NCBI RefSeq assembly: GCF_039595935.1 | Contig: NZ_JBCNKR010000006.1 | Coordinates: 2,762,001 to 2,826,000 of the forward strand | Direction of reading: 5' to 3' | Origin: Flavobacterium sp. | GTDB taxonomy: Bacteria; Bacteroidota; Bacteroidia; Flavobacteriales; Flavobacteriaceae | DNA length: 64,000 bases | Shown here: in pieces, positions 9,462 through 17,780 of the stretch | How positions within the stretch are numbered: position 1 is the stretch's first letter | Layout: the number at the start of each line of letters is the position of its first letter | The notes under the pieces: generated by a model | What the model was told of the DNA's origin: nothing | The model's input: only the letters and a program-made list of their open reading frames with translations | Database searches by the model: none | Program-made: the position numbers and the translations under genes

Positions 9462-9496
9462 TTTTTATGGCTAAAAAAAGCAATCGTAAAAATTGC

Positions 9497-10087
9497 TTAT
9501 TCTAAGTCTTCGATGATTTTATAAAGAGAAAGCATGATCGTTGATAAATCCTTGCCGTTTCCAGTCAGTTTGCTAATCATTATTCCGCCTTCGATTATGG
9601 CAATTATGGTTAAGGCTGTTTTTTCTGAATCAATTGATTGGGCTCTGAATTCGCCTGCAGTTATTCCTTGCTCGATTAAATAGATAAGTTTTTCTTTCCA
9701 GTAAAGAAGGGTTTTTTCAGCATATTTTTTAAGAACAGGATGCGTATCATCAGATTCTATAGCGGTGTTTAAAACCGGACAGCCGCCTACTGTAACTTCA
9801 AGTTCAGCATAATTTGAATATAATCTCGGATAAACCAGAAGTTTTTCTTTAAAAGTTCTCTGTTTTTCAATTTCACGGCTCAAAACATCGTGAAGCTTTT
9901 TTACATTATACTTAAATGCCGCAATAGCCACTTCGTCTTTATTTTCAAAATTGCCATAAATACTTCCCTTTGTAAGACTGGTTGCCGTTGTAATATCACT
10001 CATTGATGTGCCGCTGTAACCCTTTGTATTAAAAAGTGGAGCTGTTTTTTCGATAATAAACTGCTTTGTTTTTTCTGCTTTGCTCAT
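9497..10087 (-). CDS. TetR/AcrR family transcriptional repressor
   Basis: A 196-residue protein when started at ATG 10087-10085 (MSKAEKTKQF). A TTG two codons upstream is possible but less likely. The N-terminal helix-turn-helix is clear (FNTKGYSGTSMSDITTATSL, then KGSIYGNFENKDEV), followed by an alpha-helical ligand-binding domain with the QacR/AcrR-type C-terminal region. Identical operator candidates precede this gene and the downstream thioesterase, implying autoregulation and co-regulation. The ligand may be an acyl-CoA or a hydrophobic compound; this is inference. Confidence 0.88.
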   Translation of the reverse strand: MSKAEKTKQFIIEKTAPLFNTKGYSGTSMSDITTATSLTKGSIYGNFENKDEVAIAAFKYNVKKLHDVLSREIEKQRTFKEKLLVYPRLYSNYAELEVTVGGCPVLNTAIESDDTHPVLKKYAEKTLLYWKEKLIYLIEQGITAGEFRAQSIDSEKTALTIIAIIEGGIMISKLTGNGKDLSTIMLSLYKIIEDLE

Positions 10088-10117
10088 TTTCAAAATGATT
10101 TATATATGTTACAAATA

Positions 10118-10133
10118 TATACCAATCGGTATA
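10118..10133. promoter_or_regulatory. Putative TetR operator before its own gene
   Basis: TATACCAATCGGTATA lies 31 bp upstream of the TetR start and is identical to the copy at 9446-9461. No other copy was noticed in the window. Confidence 0.78.
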
Positions 10134-10244
10134 ATTTAGCAAATTTATTAAGTTTTTAACACGTTTGATATGAGAATTTTAAGTTTTACCATCCTAAAAT
10201 TTAGTACCTTAGTTAGCAACTTTCTTTTATTAAAAATACAAATT

Positions 10245-11033
10245 ATGCCTTGGAATCCAGAGATATACAATAAATTCAAAGATATTCGGTATCAACCCTT
10301 TTATGATTTAGCCGAATTCATAAAACCTGTAAGCGGAATGAGATCTATTGATTTGGGATGCGGAACGGGCGAGCAAACGGCTATTTTGGCTGATAAGTTT
10401 AAAGATGCTCATTTTTTAGGAGTTGATTCTTCGGCAGAAATGCTCGAAAAATCGAAACATCTTGAAACAGACAGACTGCACTTTCGAAAAGCTACTACCG
10501 AAGAAACCCTACATTCTGGCGAAAAATGGGATTTAATTTTCAGTAATGCGGCTTTGCAATGGTCGAATGATCATACTATGTTATTTCCAAACTTACTGAA
10601 TTTGCTTAACAAAGGCGGACAATTTGCGGTACAAATGCCGGTTCAGCCAGAAAATAAACTCAATAAAATTCTTTCTGAATTGGTTGATGAAGAGCCCTTT
10701 AAAACGTATTTAAAAGGTTTTAAAAGAGATTCACCTGTTTTAAGTATTGATGAATATGCGCAGATTTTGTTTGACGGCGGTTTAGAAGATATTCAAATCA
10801 TTCAGAAAGTGTATCCCATAATTGCAAAGGATCACGATACGCTTTTTGATTTTATTTCAGGATCGGCTTTAATTCCTTATATCGAAAGGCTTGAAGGTGA
10901 ACAAAAAGAACTTTTTATAAAAACGTATAAAGAGAGAATTGCGCTCAGTTTTCCTAAACTTCCCGCTATTTATTCTTTTAAAAGGTTGTTGCTTTATGGG
11001 AGAAGAGGTGAATTGTTAATGGTTAATGGTTGA
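10245..11033 (+). CDS. tam: Trans-aconitate 2-methyltransferase-like SAM methyltransferase
   Basis: A 262-residue class I methyltransferase when started at ATG 10245 (MPWNPEIYNKF), which matches the start of Tam proteins. The frame stays open 25 codons upstream, but that part looks like promoter sequence. SAM motif I is DLGCGTGE (36-43), followed by GVDSSAEML and the Tam-like segment FSNAALQWSNDHTMLFPNL and VQMPVQPEN. In E. coli Tam methylates trans-aconitate, a damage product that inhibits the citrate cycle. The last residues (LLMVNG) and the stop codon are encoded by a degenerate TTAATGG repeat array, so the tail has been rewritten by the repeat. Confidence 0.85.
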   Translation: MPWNPEIYNKFKDIRYQPFYDLAEFIKPVSGMRSIDLGCGTGEQTAILADKFKDAHFLGVDSSAEMLEKSKHLETDRLHFRKATTEETLHSGEKWDLIFSNAALQWSNDHTMLFPNLLNLLNKGGQFAVQMPVQPENKLNKILSELVDEEPFKTYLKGFKRDSPVLSIDEYAQILFDGGLEDIQIIQKVYPIIAKDHDTLFDFISGSALIPYIERLEGEQKELFIKTYKERIALSFPKLPAIYSFKRLLLYGRRGELLMVNG

Positions 11034-11075
11034 TTGTTGATTGTTAATTATTAATTATGAGTTATTGGTTATGAG
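11014..11075. repeat. Degenerate heptanucleotide array overlapping a gene end
   Basis: Units of TTAATGG, TTGATTG, TTAATTA and TTATGAG/TTATTGG follow one another. The array begins inside the last codons of the methyltransferase and provides its stop codon. A nested-hairpin element starts 30 bp later. Confidence 0.65.
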
Positions 11076-11104
11076 TTTAAAAGCGTGTAATAAAAATTAC
11101 ATAA

Positions 11105-11281
11105 AATGTTCCGTAGGAACATCTCGTTGGTAGAAAAAATGTTGTTGCCAATGTTTTTACGTTCCGTAGGAACGTTTGGTTTGTCTCCATTTTTTAGCAA
11201 TTACATATCAAACGTTCCTACGGAACGTAAATGCGACAAGCTATTTTTTTTCTACCGACGAAACATTCCTAGCGGAATGAT
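11105..11281. repeat. Nested inverted-repeat element, family 1 (REP/REPIN-like)
   Basis: Outer arms (11107-11137 and 11247-11280) each contain an imperfect hairpin (GTTCCGTAGGAAC type) and the motif GGTAGAAAAA or its complement TTTTTCTACC. Inner arms ACGTTCCGTAGGAACGTTTG (11159-11178) and 11209-11228 are perfect 20-bp complements and are themselves hairpins. Near-identical elements lie at 27762-27942 and 35918-36097. The open frame across it is not a gene. Confidence 0.85.
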
Positions 11282-11337
11282 GCTTATGTTTATAATAAAA
11301 TAACAAAATGTTATTTTAAACAAATAATAATCAAAAC

Positions 11338-11373
11338 AAAAGGGCTGTTTCAAAAATGAAACAACCCTTTTTT
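11338..11373. terminator. Bidirectional terminator between convergent genes
   Basis: AAAGGGCTGTTTCA pairs with TGAAACAACCCTTT around AAAA, with one mismatch and flanking A- and T-runs. Hairpins with the same GGCTGTTTC core end genes at 27702 and 34806. Confidence 0.83.
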
Positions 11374-11397
11374 ATTTGAATTAATAAGAAACCGGAT

Positions 11398-11988
11398 TTA
11401 TTCTTTGTATAAAATAATAACAGCTTTGTAACCTGTTCCTACGTTCCATTGACTTGCTTTTATAACAGCACCTGTATCATCAAAAACCTGAAATTCGGCT
11501 GTATTTGGCGATGCAGAACCTTCGTTTAAAGCTTCAAAATCAATTTTGTTCATTCCTTTTACCAGATTTATTTTGAATCCTTTAAATTCACCAACAAGGC
11601 TAACTTCGGGTTCAATCACTTTATCATTAAGATATACTCTAATTTTATCACCGTCTACAAAAGCGGCATCACGATAACGTACTGTTGAGGTTGACGATTT
11701 GGTTACATAACCTCCTAAATATTCATTTCTTCTATAAAAAATGCCTTCAACATTAGCTTCTCTTTTATAAAGCGTATTGTCTTTAAAAAGCTCTTCCGGG
11801 TTTATTTTTAAAACAATTGGATCTTTAGAAAGAGTAGGTTCGTCGGGTGGAGGAGTTTCCGTTGGCGGAATCACTTCTTTACTTTCCGGAGTTTTAGACT
11901 GAATGGGCTGATATTTACCTTTTACTTCTTCTTGTGCCTGTAGATGCAGGGAAAACCCCGTTATAATTAAAAACAATATTTTTTTCAT
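11398..11988 (-). CDS. Secreted protein of unknown function, Pro-rich linker
   Basis: A 196-residue protein with a Sec signal peptide (GFSLHLQAQ) and a Pro/Glu/Thr-rich linker (about 35-55, IPPTETPPPDEPTL), then a beta-rich domain of about 130 residues with no cysteine or enzyme motif. The pattern of short strands (IRVYLNDK, LVKGMNKIDFEALNEG, EFQVFDDTGAV) suggests an Ig-like beta-sandwich in the periplasm or on the surface. I do not recognise the family. It is transcribed toward the terminator at 11338 and is probably monocistronic. Confidence 0.7.
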   Translation of the reverse strand: MKKILFLIITGFSLHLQAQEEVKGKYQPIQSKTPESKEVIPPTETPPPDEPTLSKDPIVLKINPEELFKDNTLYKREANVEGIFYRRNEYLGGYVTKSSTSTVRYRDAAFVDGDKIRVYLNDKVIEPEVSLVGEFKGFKINLVKGMNKIDFEALNEGSASPNTAEFQVFDDTGAVIKASQWNVGTGYKAVIILYKE

Positions 11989-12097
11989 ATACTTTAATTT
12001 ATTGATATAATCCAGAAACTGTTAAGCCTCTGCATTAATAATAACATTTGATTAAAGTATTTATTGCTTTGGAAATAATAAAAAAATCTAAAATAAT

Positions 12098-12910
12098 CTA
12101 TTGAATATTGCCCAATGCGGTTGGTGAATAACCAAATTGCTTTTTAAAAGCAAAAGAGAAATGAGACAGATTTTCAAAACCCACTTCATAATAAATTTCG
12201 GTTGGTTTTTTCTTGTTTTCAGACAAATGATAATGTGCGAGCTCAAGTCTTTTTTGAGTCAGCCATTTTTGAGGAGTGGTATTAAAATACTTTTTAAAAT
12301 CCCTGTTAAACGTAGACAAACTGCGCCCTGTTAAATATCCTAACTTTTCCATAGGCATATTAAACATAAAATTGCGCTGCATAAAATCGATGAGGTCAAT
12401 TTTTCCGGGTTCATCAAAACTGGCCAGAATATTGTCGATACTTTTATCAATGGTTCTTAAAATACTAATGGCTTCGGTAATTTTTAAGGAAGCAATGTCT
12501 TCGGGAAAATCGCCTTCAATATCAAAATACGGCATTAATGAAGCCAGACAGCTTTCTAATAAAGGATGATTGTTGTAAGAGACGATTTTTTGCTCAGAAA
12601 GGGTTTTTCCGCTTAAATCAATATTTTTATAAAACTCTTTTAAACGTTCTACAGAAAGATGCATGACCACCGTTTTATGCGGCTGTCCGTTTTTGGGATA
12701 ATTTATAATGGTTGCGAGTAAATTTCTGGGAATTAGAAAAATATCACCGGTTTTAAAAGTAAAAACAGAATCGGTTTGAATAATTTTAGTTTCGCCTGAA
12801 ATGAACCAAATAAGCATATGATCATCAAAAACCAGATCAGATTTGAAGAATTTATCTTCATAACATGACAGTTTGATATCCGGAGTTAAATATTTTGAGA
12901 TGTGTTCCAT
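12098..12910 (-). CDS. AraC family regulator next to an SDR gene
   Basis: A 270-residue protein with an N-terminal cupin-like sensor domain (about 1-150; FKTGDIFLIPRNLLATI) and a C-terminal AraC-type double helix-turn-helix (about 170-270; MEKLGYLTGRSLSTFNRDFK and PTEIYYEVGFENLSHFSFAF). It follows the SDR gene by 83 bp on the same strand. Two 21-bp direct repeats before the SDR promoter are good candidates for its binding site. The inducer is unknown. Confidence 0.87.
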   Translation of the reverse strand: MEHISKYLTPDIKLSCYEDKFFKSDLVFDDHMLIWFISGETKIIQTDSVFTFKTGDIFLIPRNLLATIINYPKNGQPHKTVVMHLSVERLKEFYKNIDLSGKTLSEQKIVSYNNHPLLESCLASLMPYFDIEGDFPEDIASLKITEAISILRTIDKSIDNILASFDEPGKIDLIDFMQRNFMFNMPMEKLGYLTGRSLSTFNRDFKKYFNTTPQKWLTQKRLELAHYHLSENKKKPTEIYYEVGFENLSHFSFAFKKQFGYSPTALGNIQ

Positions 12911-12993
12911 TTTACAACGATATTAACCGCCAAAATTTTCCTTTTTTATATCAAAGATAAAAATCCTGACGGTATATTACATTTTAGTTTTTA

Positions 12994-14013
12994 TTAAATA
13001 ACCTCAAATGACATTCCTAAAAGGCGTTCGCTTAAATCCCAAAGTCTTTTAGCGTTATCTTCATCTAAAGAATAAAGCTGTACGCCGCGTATGGTAGAAG
13101 GATCTTCAAATTTGTGTTCGATATTTCCAAGATCAAGTTCGGCTATATCAGCATCTTCACAATACACACCACCAATGTTTTGTAAAGAAGGGCTTGTCGC
13201 ACACCAAATTGTAGTTGCCGCACCCTGCGGAAGCGTTTTTAATAAAACAGCTACTTCTGGTTTTAAATTTCCATCCTGATCGTGAGTACCAATTTGTTTG
13301 AACAATTCGATAGGTTCTTCTCTGCCTAAATCAGTACCCAGAACGCTTCCCGGATGCAGAGAATAAGCTCTCACATTAAATTCTTTGGCACGATTGTCAA
13401 GTTCCATAGCAAACAAGTTACAGGCCGTTTTAGATTGTCCATAGCCTTGCAACGTATGATACTCGCGATGAAGAAAATTAGGATCATTAAAATCAAACGG
13501 CGCCATTTGATGTCCGTATGAAGAAACATTTAAAACTCTCGCTCCATTAGCCTGTTTAAGTGCCGGCCATAACTTAGCAGTAAGCTGAAACTGTCCTAAA
13601 TAGTTGGTAACCAATTGCGATTCGTAACCTCTGTGATCTCTGCGTAACGGCACCCACATAATTCCGGCATTATTGATAAGAAGATGCAGCGGTCTGCCAG
13701 ATGCTATAAATTTTGCAGCAAAAGCATCGATAGAATCCGGATTCATAAAGTCTAAAGATTCTAATTCTACATTTGCAATTCCGTCAAGGTTTTTCTGCGC
13801 TTTGACAATATCTCTGGCGGCAATAATTACCGTTGCACCTGCATTAGAAAGTGTTTTGGTAGTTTCTAACCCAATTCCGGTATGGCCTCCGGTTACAATG
13901 GCAATTTTACCCGTTAAATCAATTCCTTTAATTACATCTGTTGAAGTCGATTTTGCATTGAATCCTGATTGTAAAGGTTTTTGCATTGCTCCCTGATAAT
14001 TATTCGTTTTCAT
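12994..14013 (-). CDS. Short-chain dehydrogenase/reductase (SDR)
   Basis: A 339-residue NAD(P)-dependent oxidoreductase. The cofactor motif TGGHTGIG lies at 41-48, LLINNAGIM (NNAG) follows, and the catalytic Tyr-Lys pair appears as YGQSK near residue 190. The chain has a C-terminal extension compared with classical 250-residue SDRs and an N-terminal lead of 30 residues, as in WW-oxidoreductase/retinol-dehydrogenase-like bacterial SDRs. It is divergent from the NAD(P)H-binding gene at 14193 and upstream of its probable AraC regulator. The substrate is unknown. Confidence 0.88.
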   Translation of the reverse strand: MKTNNYQGAMQKPLQSGFNAKSTSTDVIKGIDLTGKIAIVTGGHTGIGLETTKTLSNAGATVIIAARDIVKAQKNLDGIANVELESLDFMNPDSIDAFAAKFIASGRPLHLLINNAGIMWVPLRRDHRGYESQLVTNYLGQFQLTAKLWPALKQANGARVLNVSSYGHQMAPFDFNDPNFLHREYHTLQGYGQSKTACNLFAMELDNRAKEFNVRAYSLHPGSVLGTDLGREEPIELFKQIGTHDQDGNLKPEVAVLLKTLPQGAATTIWCATSPSLQNIGGVYCEDADIAELDLGNIEHKFEDPSTIRGVQLYSLDEDNAKRLWDLSERLLGMSFEVI

Positions 14014-14070
14014 TTTTTTTAAATTTTTAATTGTTATGAAGCAAAATTAGAGAGATGAAAAAGGTTTGAT

Positions 14071-14114
14071 TTTGTTTAAAACGTCATTTTTACTTTGTTT
14101 AAAACGTCATTTTT
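14071..14114. promoter_or_regulatory. Tandem 21-bp direct repeats, candidate AraC-type operator
   Basis: TTTGTTTAAAACGTCATTTTT occurs at 14071-14091 and again, identical, at 14094-14114, a period of 23 bp or about two helical turns. They lie 58-101 bp upstream of the SDR start and about 80 bp upstream of the divergent gene. AraC proteins typically bind such tandem half-sites. Confidence 0.7.
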
Positions 14115-14192
14115 TTCTTCTATGTAAATGACAACATAAATGCTTTTTGAGTATCTTTAACGCCAGCTAAATCAGTTCTCTAAAAATATTTT

Positions 14193-14831
14193 ATGAAGGC
14201 ATTGATTATTGGGGCTACAGGCTCAACAGGAAAATATTTGGTAGATCAGCTTCTGGAAGATGGTGACTATACTTCGGTCGTAACTTTTGTTAGAAAACCT
14301 ACTGGAAAGAAGCACATTAAATTAACAGAACACGTTGTAAATTTTGAAACTATTAATCAATATAAAGATTTAATAGCCGGAGATGTTTTGTTTTCATGCC
14401 TCGGAACTACTTTAAAAGCAGCAGGTTCTAAAGAAAATCAATGGAAAATAGATTTTGATATTCCGGCAGCTTTTGCTTTAAACGCTATGGAAAACAACAT
14501 AAAATCGTTTGTTTTGGTTTCTTCTTATGGAGCTTCTGCTAAAAGCAGCGTTTTTTATTCGAAAATGAAAGGCAAACTTGAAGATTATATTGCCGGACTT
14601 AATTTTGAACAGTATATTATTTTCAGACCGGGACCTTTGGTTCGTGAAGATACGGACAGGCTGGGAGAAAAAATTTCGATTAAAGTGATTAATGCCCTTA
14701 ATGCAATTGGAATTCTTAGAAAACTCAAACCGCTTCATACTGAAATTTTGGCTCAAAAATTAGTAAAAGCACCTAAAATACTTCCTTCCGGAACTACGAT
14801 TTTGGAACTTAAAGAAATTTTCGAATTTTAA
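14193..14831 (+). CDS. NAD(P)H-binding oxidoreductase (HTATIP2/TIP30-like)
   Basis: A 212-residue Rossmann protein beginning directly with the dinucleotide-binding motif GATGSTG (7-13). Further features are LFSCLGTTLKAAGSKENQW, FVLVSSYGASAKSSVFYSKM (Ser and a Tyr-x-x-x-Lys-like YSKMK) and FRPGPLVRE, which match atypical SDRs of the TIP30/HTATIP2 type. The reaction is unknown. It is divergent from the SDR gene and may share the repeat-containing promoter region. It is followed 38 bp later by the deacetylase on the same strand. Confidence 0.82.
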   Translation: MKALIIGATGSTGKYLVDQLLEDGDYTSVVTFVRKPTGKKHIKLTEHVVNFETINQYKDLIAGDVLFSCLGTTLKAAGSKENQWKIDFDIPAAFALNAMENNIKSFVLVSSYGASAKSSVFYSKMKGKLEDYIAGLNFEQYIIFRPGPLVREDTDRLGEKISIKVINALNAIGILRKLKPLHTEILAQKLVKAPKILPSGTTILELKEIFEF

Positions 14832-14869
14832 AACACATTATTCTTTCCGGCCTTTATACATTCTCGTCT

Positions 14870-15655
14870 ATGAAGATATTTTCTATCAAAGTATTATTGA
14901 TTTTATTATTTTTTACATTTATTTCCTGCGAAAATAAAAAGCCCAAACCAGTTTCTAAACCGTATAAGGCTGGCGTAATATTGTCTTTTGATGATGCTTA
15001 TGTTGATGAATGGTCTGAAGCCGACAGCATTTTGAGAAAATATTCATGGAAAGCTACTTTTAATGTCTGCAGAATTGATTCTATTGGAGAACCTGAAATA
15101 AAAACACTGCTCGAAATGCAAAAGTATGGTCATGAAATCGCGGGACATGGTTATCATCATTACAATGCGGTAAAGTTTGTGAATCAAAACGGAATTACTG
15201 CTTATATGAATCAGGAAATAAACCCGATGATTGTTTCAATGAAAAAGAAAGATTTTAAAGTTACTTCTTTCGCATATCCGTACGGAATGAGATCTGAGCT
15301 TCTGGATAAATCATTATCCAACGATTTTAAAATTATAAGAGGACGCGCTTTTGGTGGTGAAATCCCTGAAAAACAAGACAGTTATTTTAATAATTCTAAA
15401 GTTGTATTTGCCTTTGATATAGACAATAGCCACGTACATTTTAGCATTCCGTATGTTTTGGAATTACTGCATTACGCTAAAAAGAACAATAAAATTTTGC
15501 TTTTATGTGGCCATAAACCAGTAAAAGAGGTTACAGAAAATTATCAGACCAAAATAGAAACTTTAGAGTTTATTTGTAAATACATGCAGCTAAACGATTT
15601 AAAATTCTATAGATTATCTGATTTAGATGATTTACTTCCTCAGAGTCAGGGATAA
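14870..15655 (+). CDS. Polysaccharide deacetylase family lipoprotein
   Basis: A 261-residue lipoprotein (TFISC, Cys20) with a NodB-type carbohydrate esterase 4 domain. Motif 1 is SFDDAYVDE (39-47) and motif 2 is HEIAGHGYHH (88-97), supplying the metal-binding His residues; a later segment FAYPYG corresponds to motif 3. Relatives remove acetyl groups from N-acetylglucosamine polymers or related substrates. It lies 38 bp after the NAD(P)H-binding gene and ends 14 bp before the convergent dioxygenase gene. Confidence 0.82.
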   Translation: MKIFSIKVLLILLFFTFISCENKKPKPVSKPYKAGVILSFDDAYVDEWSEADSILRKYSWKATFNVCRIDSIGEPEIKTLLEMQKYGHEIAGHGYHHYNAVKFVNQNGITAYMNQEINPMIVSMKKKDFKVTSFAYPYGMRSELLDKSLSNDFKIIRGRAFGGEIPEKQDSYFNNSKVVFAFDIDNSHVHFSIPYVLELLHYAKKNNKILLLCGHKPVKEVTENYQTKIETLEFICKYMQLNDLKFYRLSDLDDLLPQSQG

Positions 15656-15668
15656 TGAGTAAAATCAA

Positions 15669-16589
15669 TTAAATCCATTCACCCGAAGCGTCGTAATTAT
15701 TTGGTAAATAGGTAAGGTACTGAACCATTCTCGGGCTTTTGCCTCTGTTTGGCGTGGCGCAATGCGGTAAAGTATTATTCCAGATAATAAAATCTCCGGC
15801 ATTGCCCAAAATAGGTTTAGGTTTTAGAGTGTTGATTGCTTTTTCTCGCGGATTTTCATTCGGTTTCAGATTATTTAACCAATCGTTTATTTGAGTATTA
15901 AAACCCGGAACGCAGTGAAAAGCACCGTCATCAATACCGCAGTCAGTAAGATAGAGCAGACCTTGAAAACCAAGCGTAATGGGCTGTTTTAAACTTATAT
16001 CCCAATGCAGCGGACTTCCTAAAAAAGTAAAACGGCTGGTTTCAGGAGGGTTAAAACTTACTTTGTCTATTACTTTGTATATTTGGGTAGTGTTGTAAAG
16101 CTGTTCGTAGGCCTTTTTTATTTTAAGTGAAGAACGGTTTTTATTTAATGTTTCATGATCAGAAAAATGAAGCATCAATCCCTTTTGGTTTTCGTGTCTC
16201 TTGTACCAGGTTTCCGGTTTTTCCGGATCCATTTTCAGGAAATCCCAAATGGCTTTTTGAGTCGCTTCACAATCTTGTTTAGAGATCGCATTTTTAAGGA
16301 TTACATAGCCGTTTTTATTCCAAAATTTAAGGTCTTGTTCAGATAGAACATTGTCGATCTCACTTTCTATTTCATCGTTTTGATCTGCTTTTTTAGTCTT
16401 TATCCAGTTTTTGAAAGCTTCAAAATCAGGTTTTTGAAAATATAAAAACTGTATAGCATCTTCCATACCAACTCCCAGTTCGTACAGGGTTTTCATTTCC
16501 AGATCCCAGGTTTGCGTATCATTTGCTGTAGAAACATTTGAGGTTTCCTGAGTACGTTTCCATAAATTTTCGAGAATATTCCAGTGCAT
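15669..16589 (-). CDS. Phytanoyl-CoA dioxygenase family (Fe(II)/2-oxoglutarate)
   Basis: A 306-residue protein of the PhyH superfamily. The iron triad is visible as His195-x-Asp197 (LHWDIS) and His276 (LPHCATPN), with Arg282 as a candidate 2-oxoglutarate ligand. Segments GYVILKNAISKQDCE and GAFHCVPGF are typical of the fold. The first 80 residues form an extra N-terminal helical part. PhyH enzymes hydroxylate varied small molecules and the substrate cannot be predicted here. The Hint-like gene lies upstream on the same strand with a gap of 46 bp. Confidence 0.85.
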   Translation of the reverse strand: MHWNILENLWKRTQETSNVSTANDTQTWDLEMKTLYELGVGMEDAIQFLYFQKPDFEAFKNWIKTKKADQNDEIESEIDNVLSEQDLKFWNKNGYVILKNAISKQDCEATQKAIWDFLKMDPEKPETWYKRHENQKGLMLHFSDHETLNKNRSSLKIKKAYEQLYNTTQIYKVIDKVSFNPPETSRFTFLGSPLHWDISLKQPITLGFQGLLYLTDCGIDDGAFHCVPGFNTQINDWLNNLKPNENPREKAINTLKPKPILGNAGDFIIWNNTLPHCATPNRGKSPRMVQYLTYLPNNYDASGEWI

Positions 16590-16635
16590 GTATTTTAGTC
16601 GTTTTGGATTTTAAATTCAAATTAAAAATACAAAC

Positions 16636-17187
16636 TTATTCTTTCCAGTCATCGGGTAAATTATCAAAGAAAAGCTGAACCGAAAAATCACCGGCAATTA
16701 CACCATTAATTAGTAACAAATGTCCGTTTGGATTGTCTTTCATCGGCGCATTGGTTGAAATATTGTGAATTCCTCCATAAAAATAACCTAAAGAAACATT
16801 TATAATATCTGCCGGACCACCATCTTTTTTAACCAACTGAAAACCAGGTCTGAGCTGACCGGCTTTTGCATATTTTCCGTTTGAAAGTAAAAATACCTGA
16901 TCGAAACTGCAAATAAGATCTCTTACTGAATCTCCAAAAATAAAATTAATGTAAACCATTGTGGGGCCAAAATCTGATTCTGTTGCACCAGAGCTAAACG
17001 AAATTTTAGCATCCAAAACTTCTGGAATAATTTTATTTTCCTGTTGTTTTATAGTAAATGCTAATACTGTATCTCCAATATTTAATAACTGAATATCCTT
17101 TTCTCCTTGAGATACAGCAACTTTAGTAGAATAAGTAAAATCCTTGACTTTTAAATTTTCTGTTGGCTTAACTGGTTTAGTTTTCAT
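16636..17187 (-). CDS. Hint-like domain protein, nucleophile not evident
   Basis: A 183-residue protein I do not know by name. Three segments resemble the blocks of hedgehog/intein (Hint) domains in the right order: QGEKDIQLLNIGDTVLAF (27-44, block A-like), SFDQVFLLSNGKYAKAGQLR (94-113, block B-like) and GHLLLINGVIAGDF (155-168, like the C-terminal block). The Cys/Ser that normally opens block A is not evident and the terminal His-Asn is missing, so self-splicing is unlikely. It lacks a signal peptide and is followed by the dioxygenase gene. The Hint assignment is inference from pattern. Confidence 0.55.
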   Translation of the reverse strand: MKTKPVKPTENLKVKDFTYSTKVAVSQGEKDIQLLNIGDTVLAFTIKQQENKIIPEVLDAKISFSSGATESDFGPTMVYINFIFGDSVRDLICSFDQVFLLSNGKYAKAGQLRPGFQLVKKDGGPADIINVSLGYFYGGIHNISTNAPMKDNPNGHLLLINGVIAGDFSVQLFFDNLPDDWKE

Positions 17188-17306
17188 AAAAAGTAGTTAG
17201 TTGGTTGTTAGATTTAGTCTGATGTTGTTATAGGGTTACTCAAAAATAGTGTATAAAAAATTCTCCTTTCAAAGTAGAAATACGGGTTTTAATAGCGGAT
17301 AAAAAA

Positions 17307-17336
17307 AAAGTGCTAAATATTTTAATTCAGCACTTT
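17307..17336 (-). terminator. Intrinsic terminator after the acidic-protein gene
   Basis: On the minus strand AAAGTGCT (17336-17329) pairs with AGCACTTT (17314-17307), followed by a run of nine T. It is 27 bp after the stop codon of the gene at 17364. Confidence 0.85.
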
Positions 17337-17363
17337 ATCTTAATTTTTTTAGCGGAATTTTAG

Positions 17364-17663
17364 CTAATCTACTTTATAAGAATCATCAGCAAAAGGATCA
17401 TGGTCATTCTCGTCATAATCTTCGATTAAATCATCGTCGATGTCATTTTCGTCAATATCTTCATCATCAAAATCGTCATCATAATCATCATCACTTTCTG
17501 AGGCATAAACGAAATTATTATGATAGTTTTCATTTAGAAAATATTCCAGATCGATATTATCTTCTTCAATTTTTTCCAGCTGATAAGGATCAGTATAATC
17601 TTTTTCACTTAAATTAAAATCATTTTGATATCGATCGTAATTTGTGCTTTTATGTGGTATCAT
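17364..17663 (-). CDS. Highly acidic small protein
   Basis: A 99-residue protein with no signal peptide. The C-terminal half is dominated by Asp and Glu (DDDYDDDFDDEDIDENDIDD, 58-77), giving a very low isoelectric point and probably disorder. The N-terminal half is polar and Tyr/Asn-rich. It has its own terminator and AT-rich flanks. Such acidic tails may bind metal or mimic DNA, but nothing here shows which. I regard it as a real gene because of the long biased frame and the dedicated terminator. Confidence 0.65.
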   Translation of the reverse strand: MIPHKSTNYDRYQNDFNLSEKDYTDPYQLEKIEEDNIDLEYFLNENYHNNFVYASESDDDYDDDFDDEDIDENDIDDDLIEDYDENDHDPFADDSYKVD

Positions 17664-17780
17664 GATTACAATTTTATTGATTTATAACTAATTGTGTAAT
17701 AAATATACAAAATATTGAAACAAAGAGACTTATAATTTCGATTAAATTTGAAAATATATTACAAACTTAAAATATTGATT

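Noticed and set aside
10170..10244. N-terminal extension of the methyltransferase
   Set aside because: Tam proteins start near MPWNP; the upstream part contains promoter-like sequence.
11106..11303. 65-codon frame on the plus strand
   Set aside because: It lies wholly inside the nested-repeat element.
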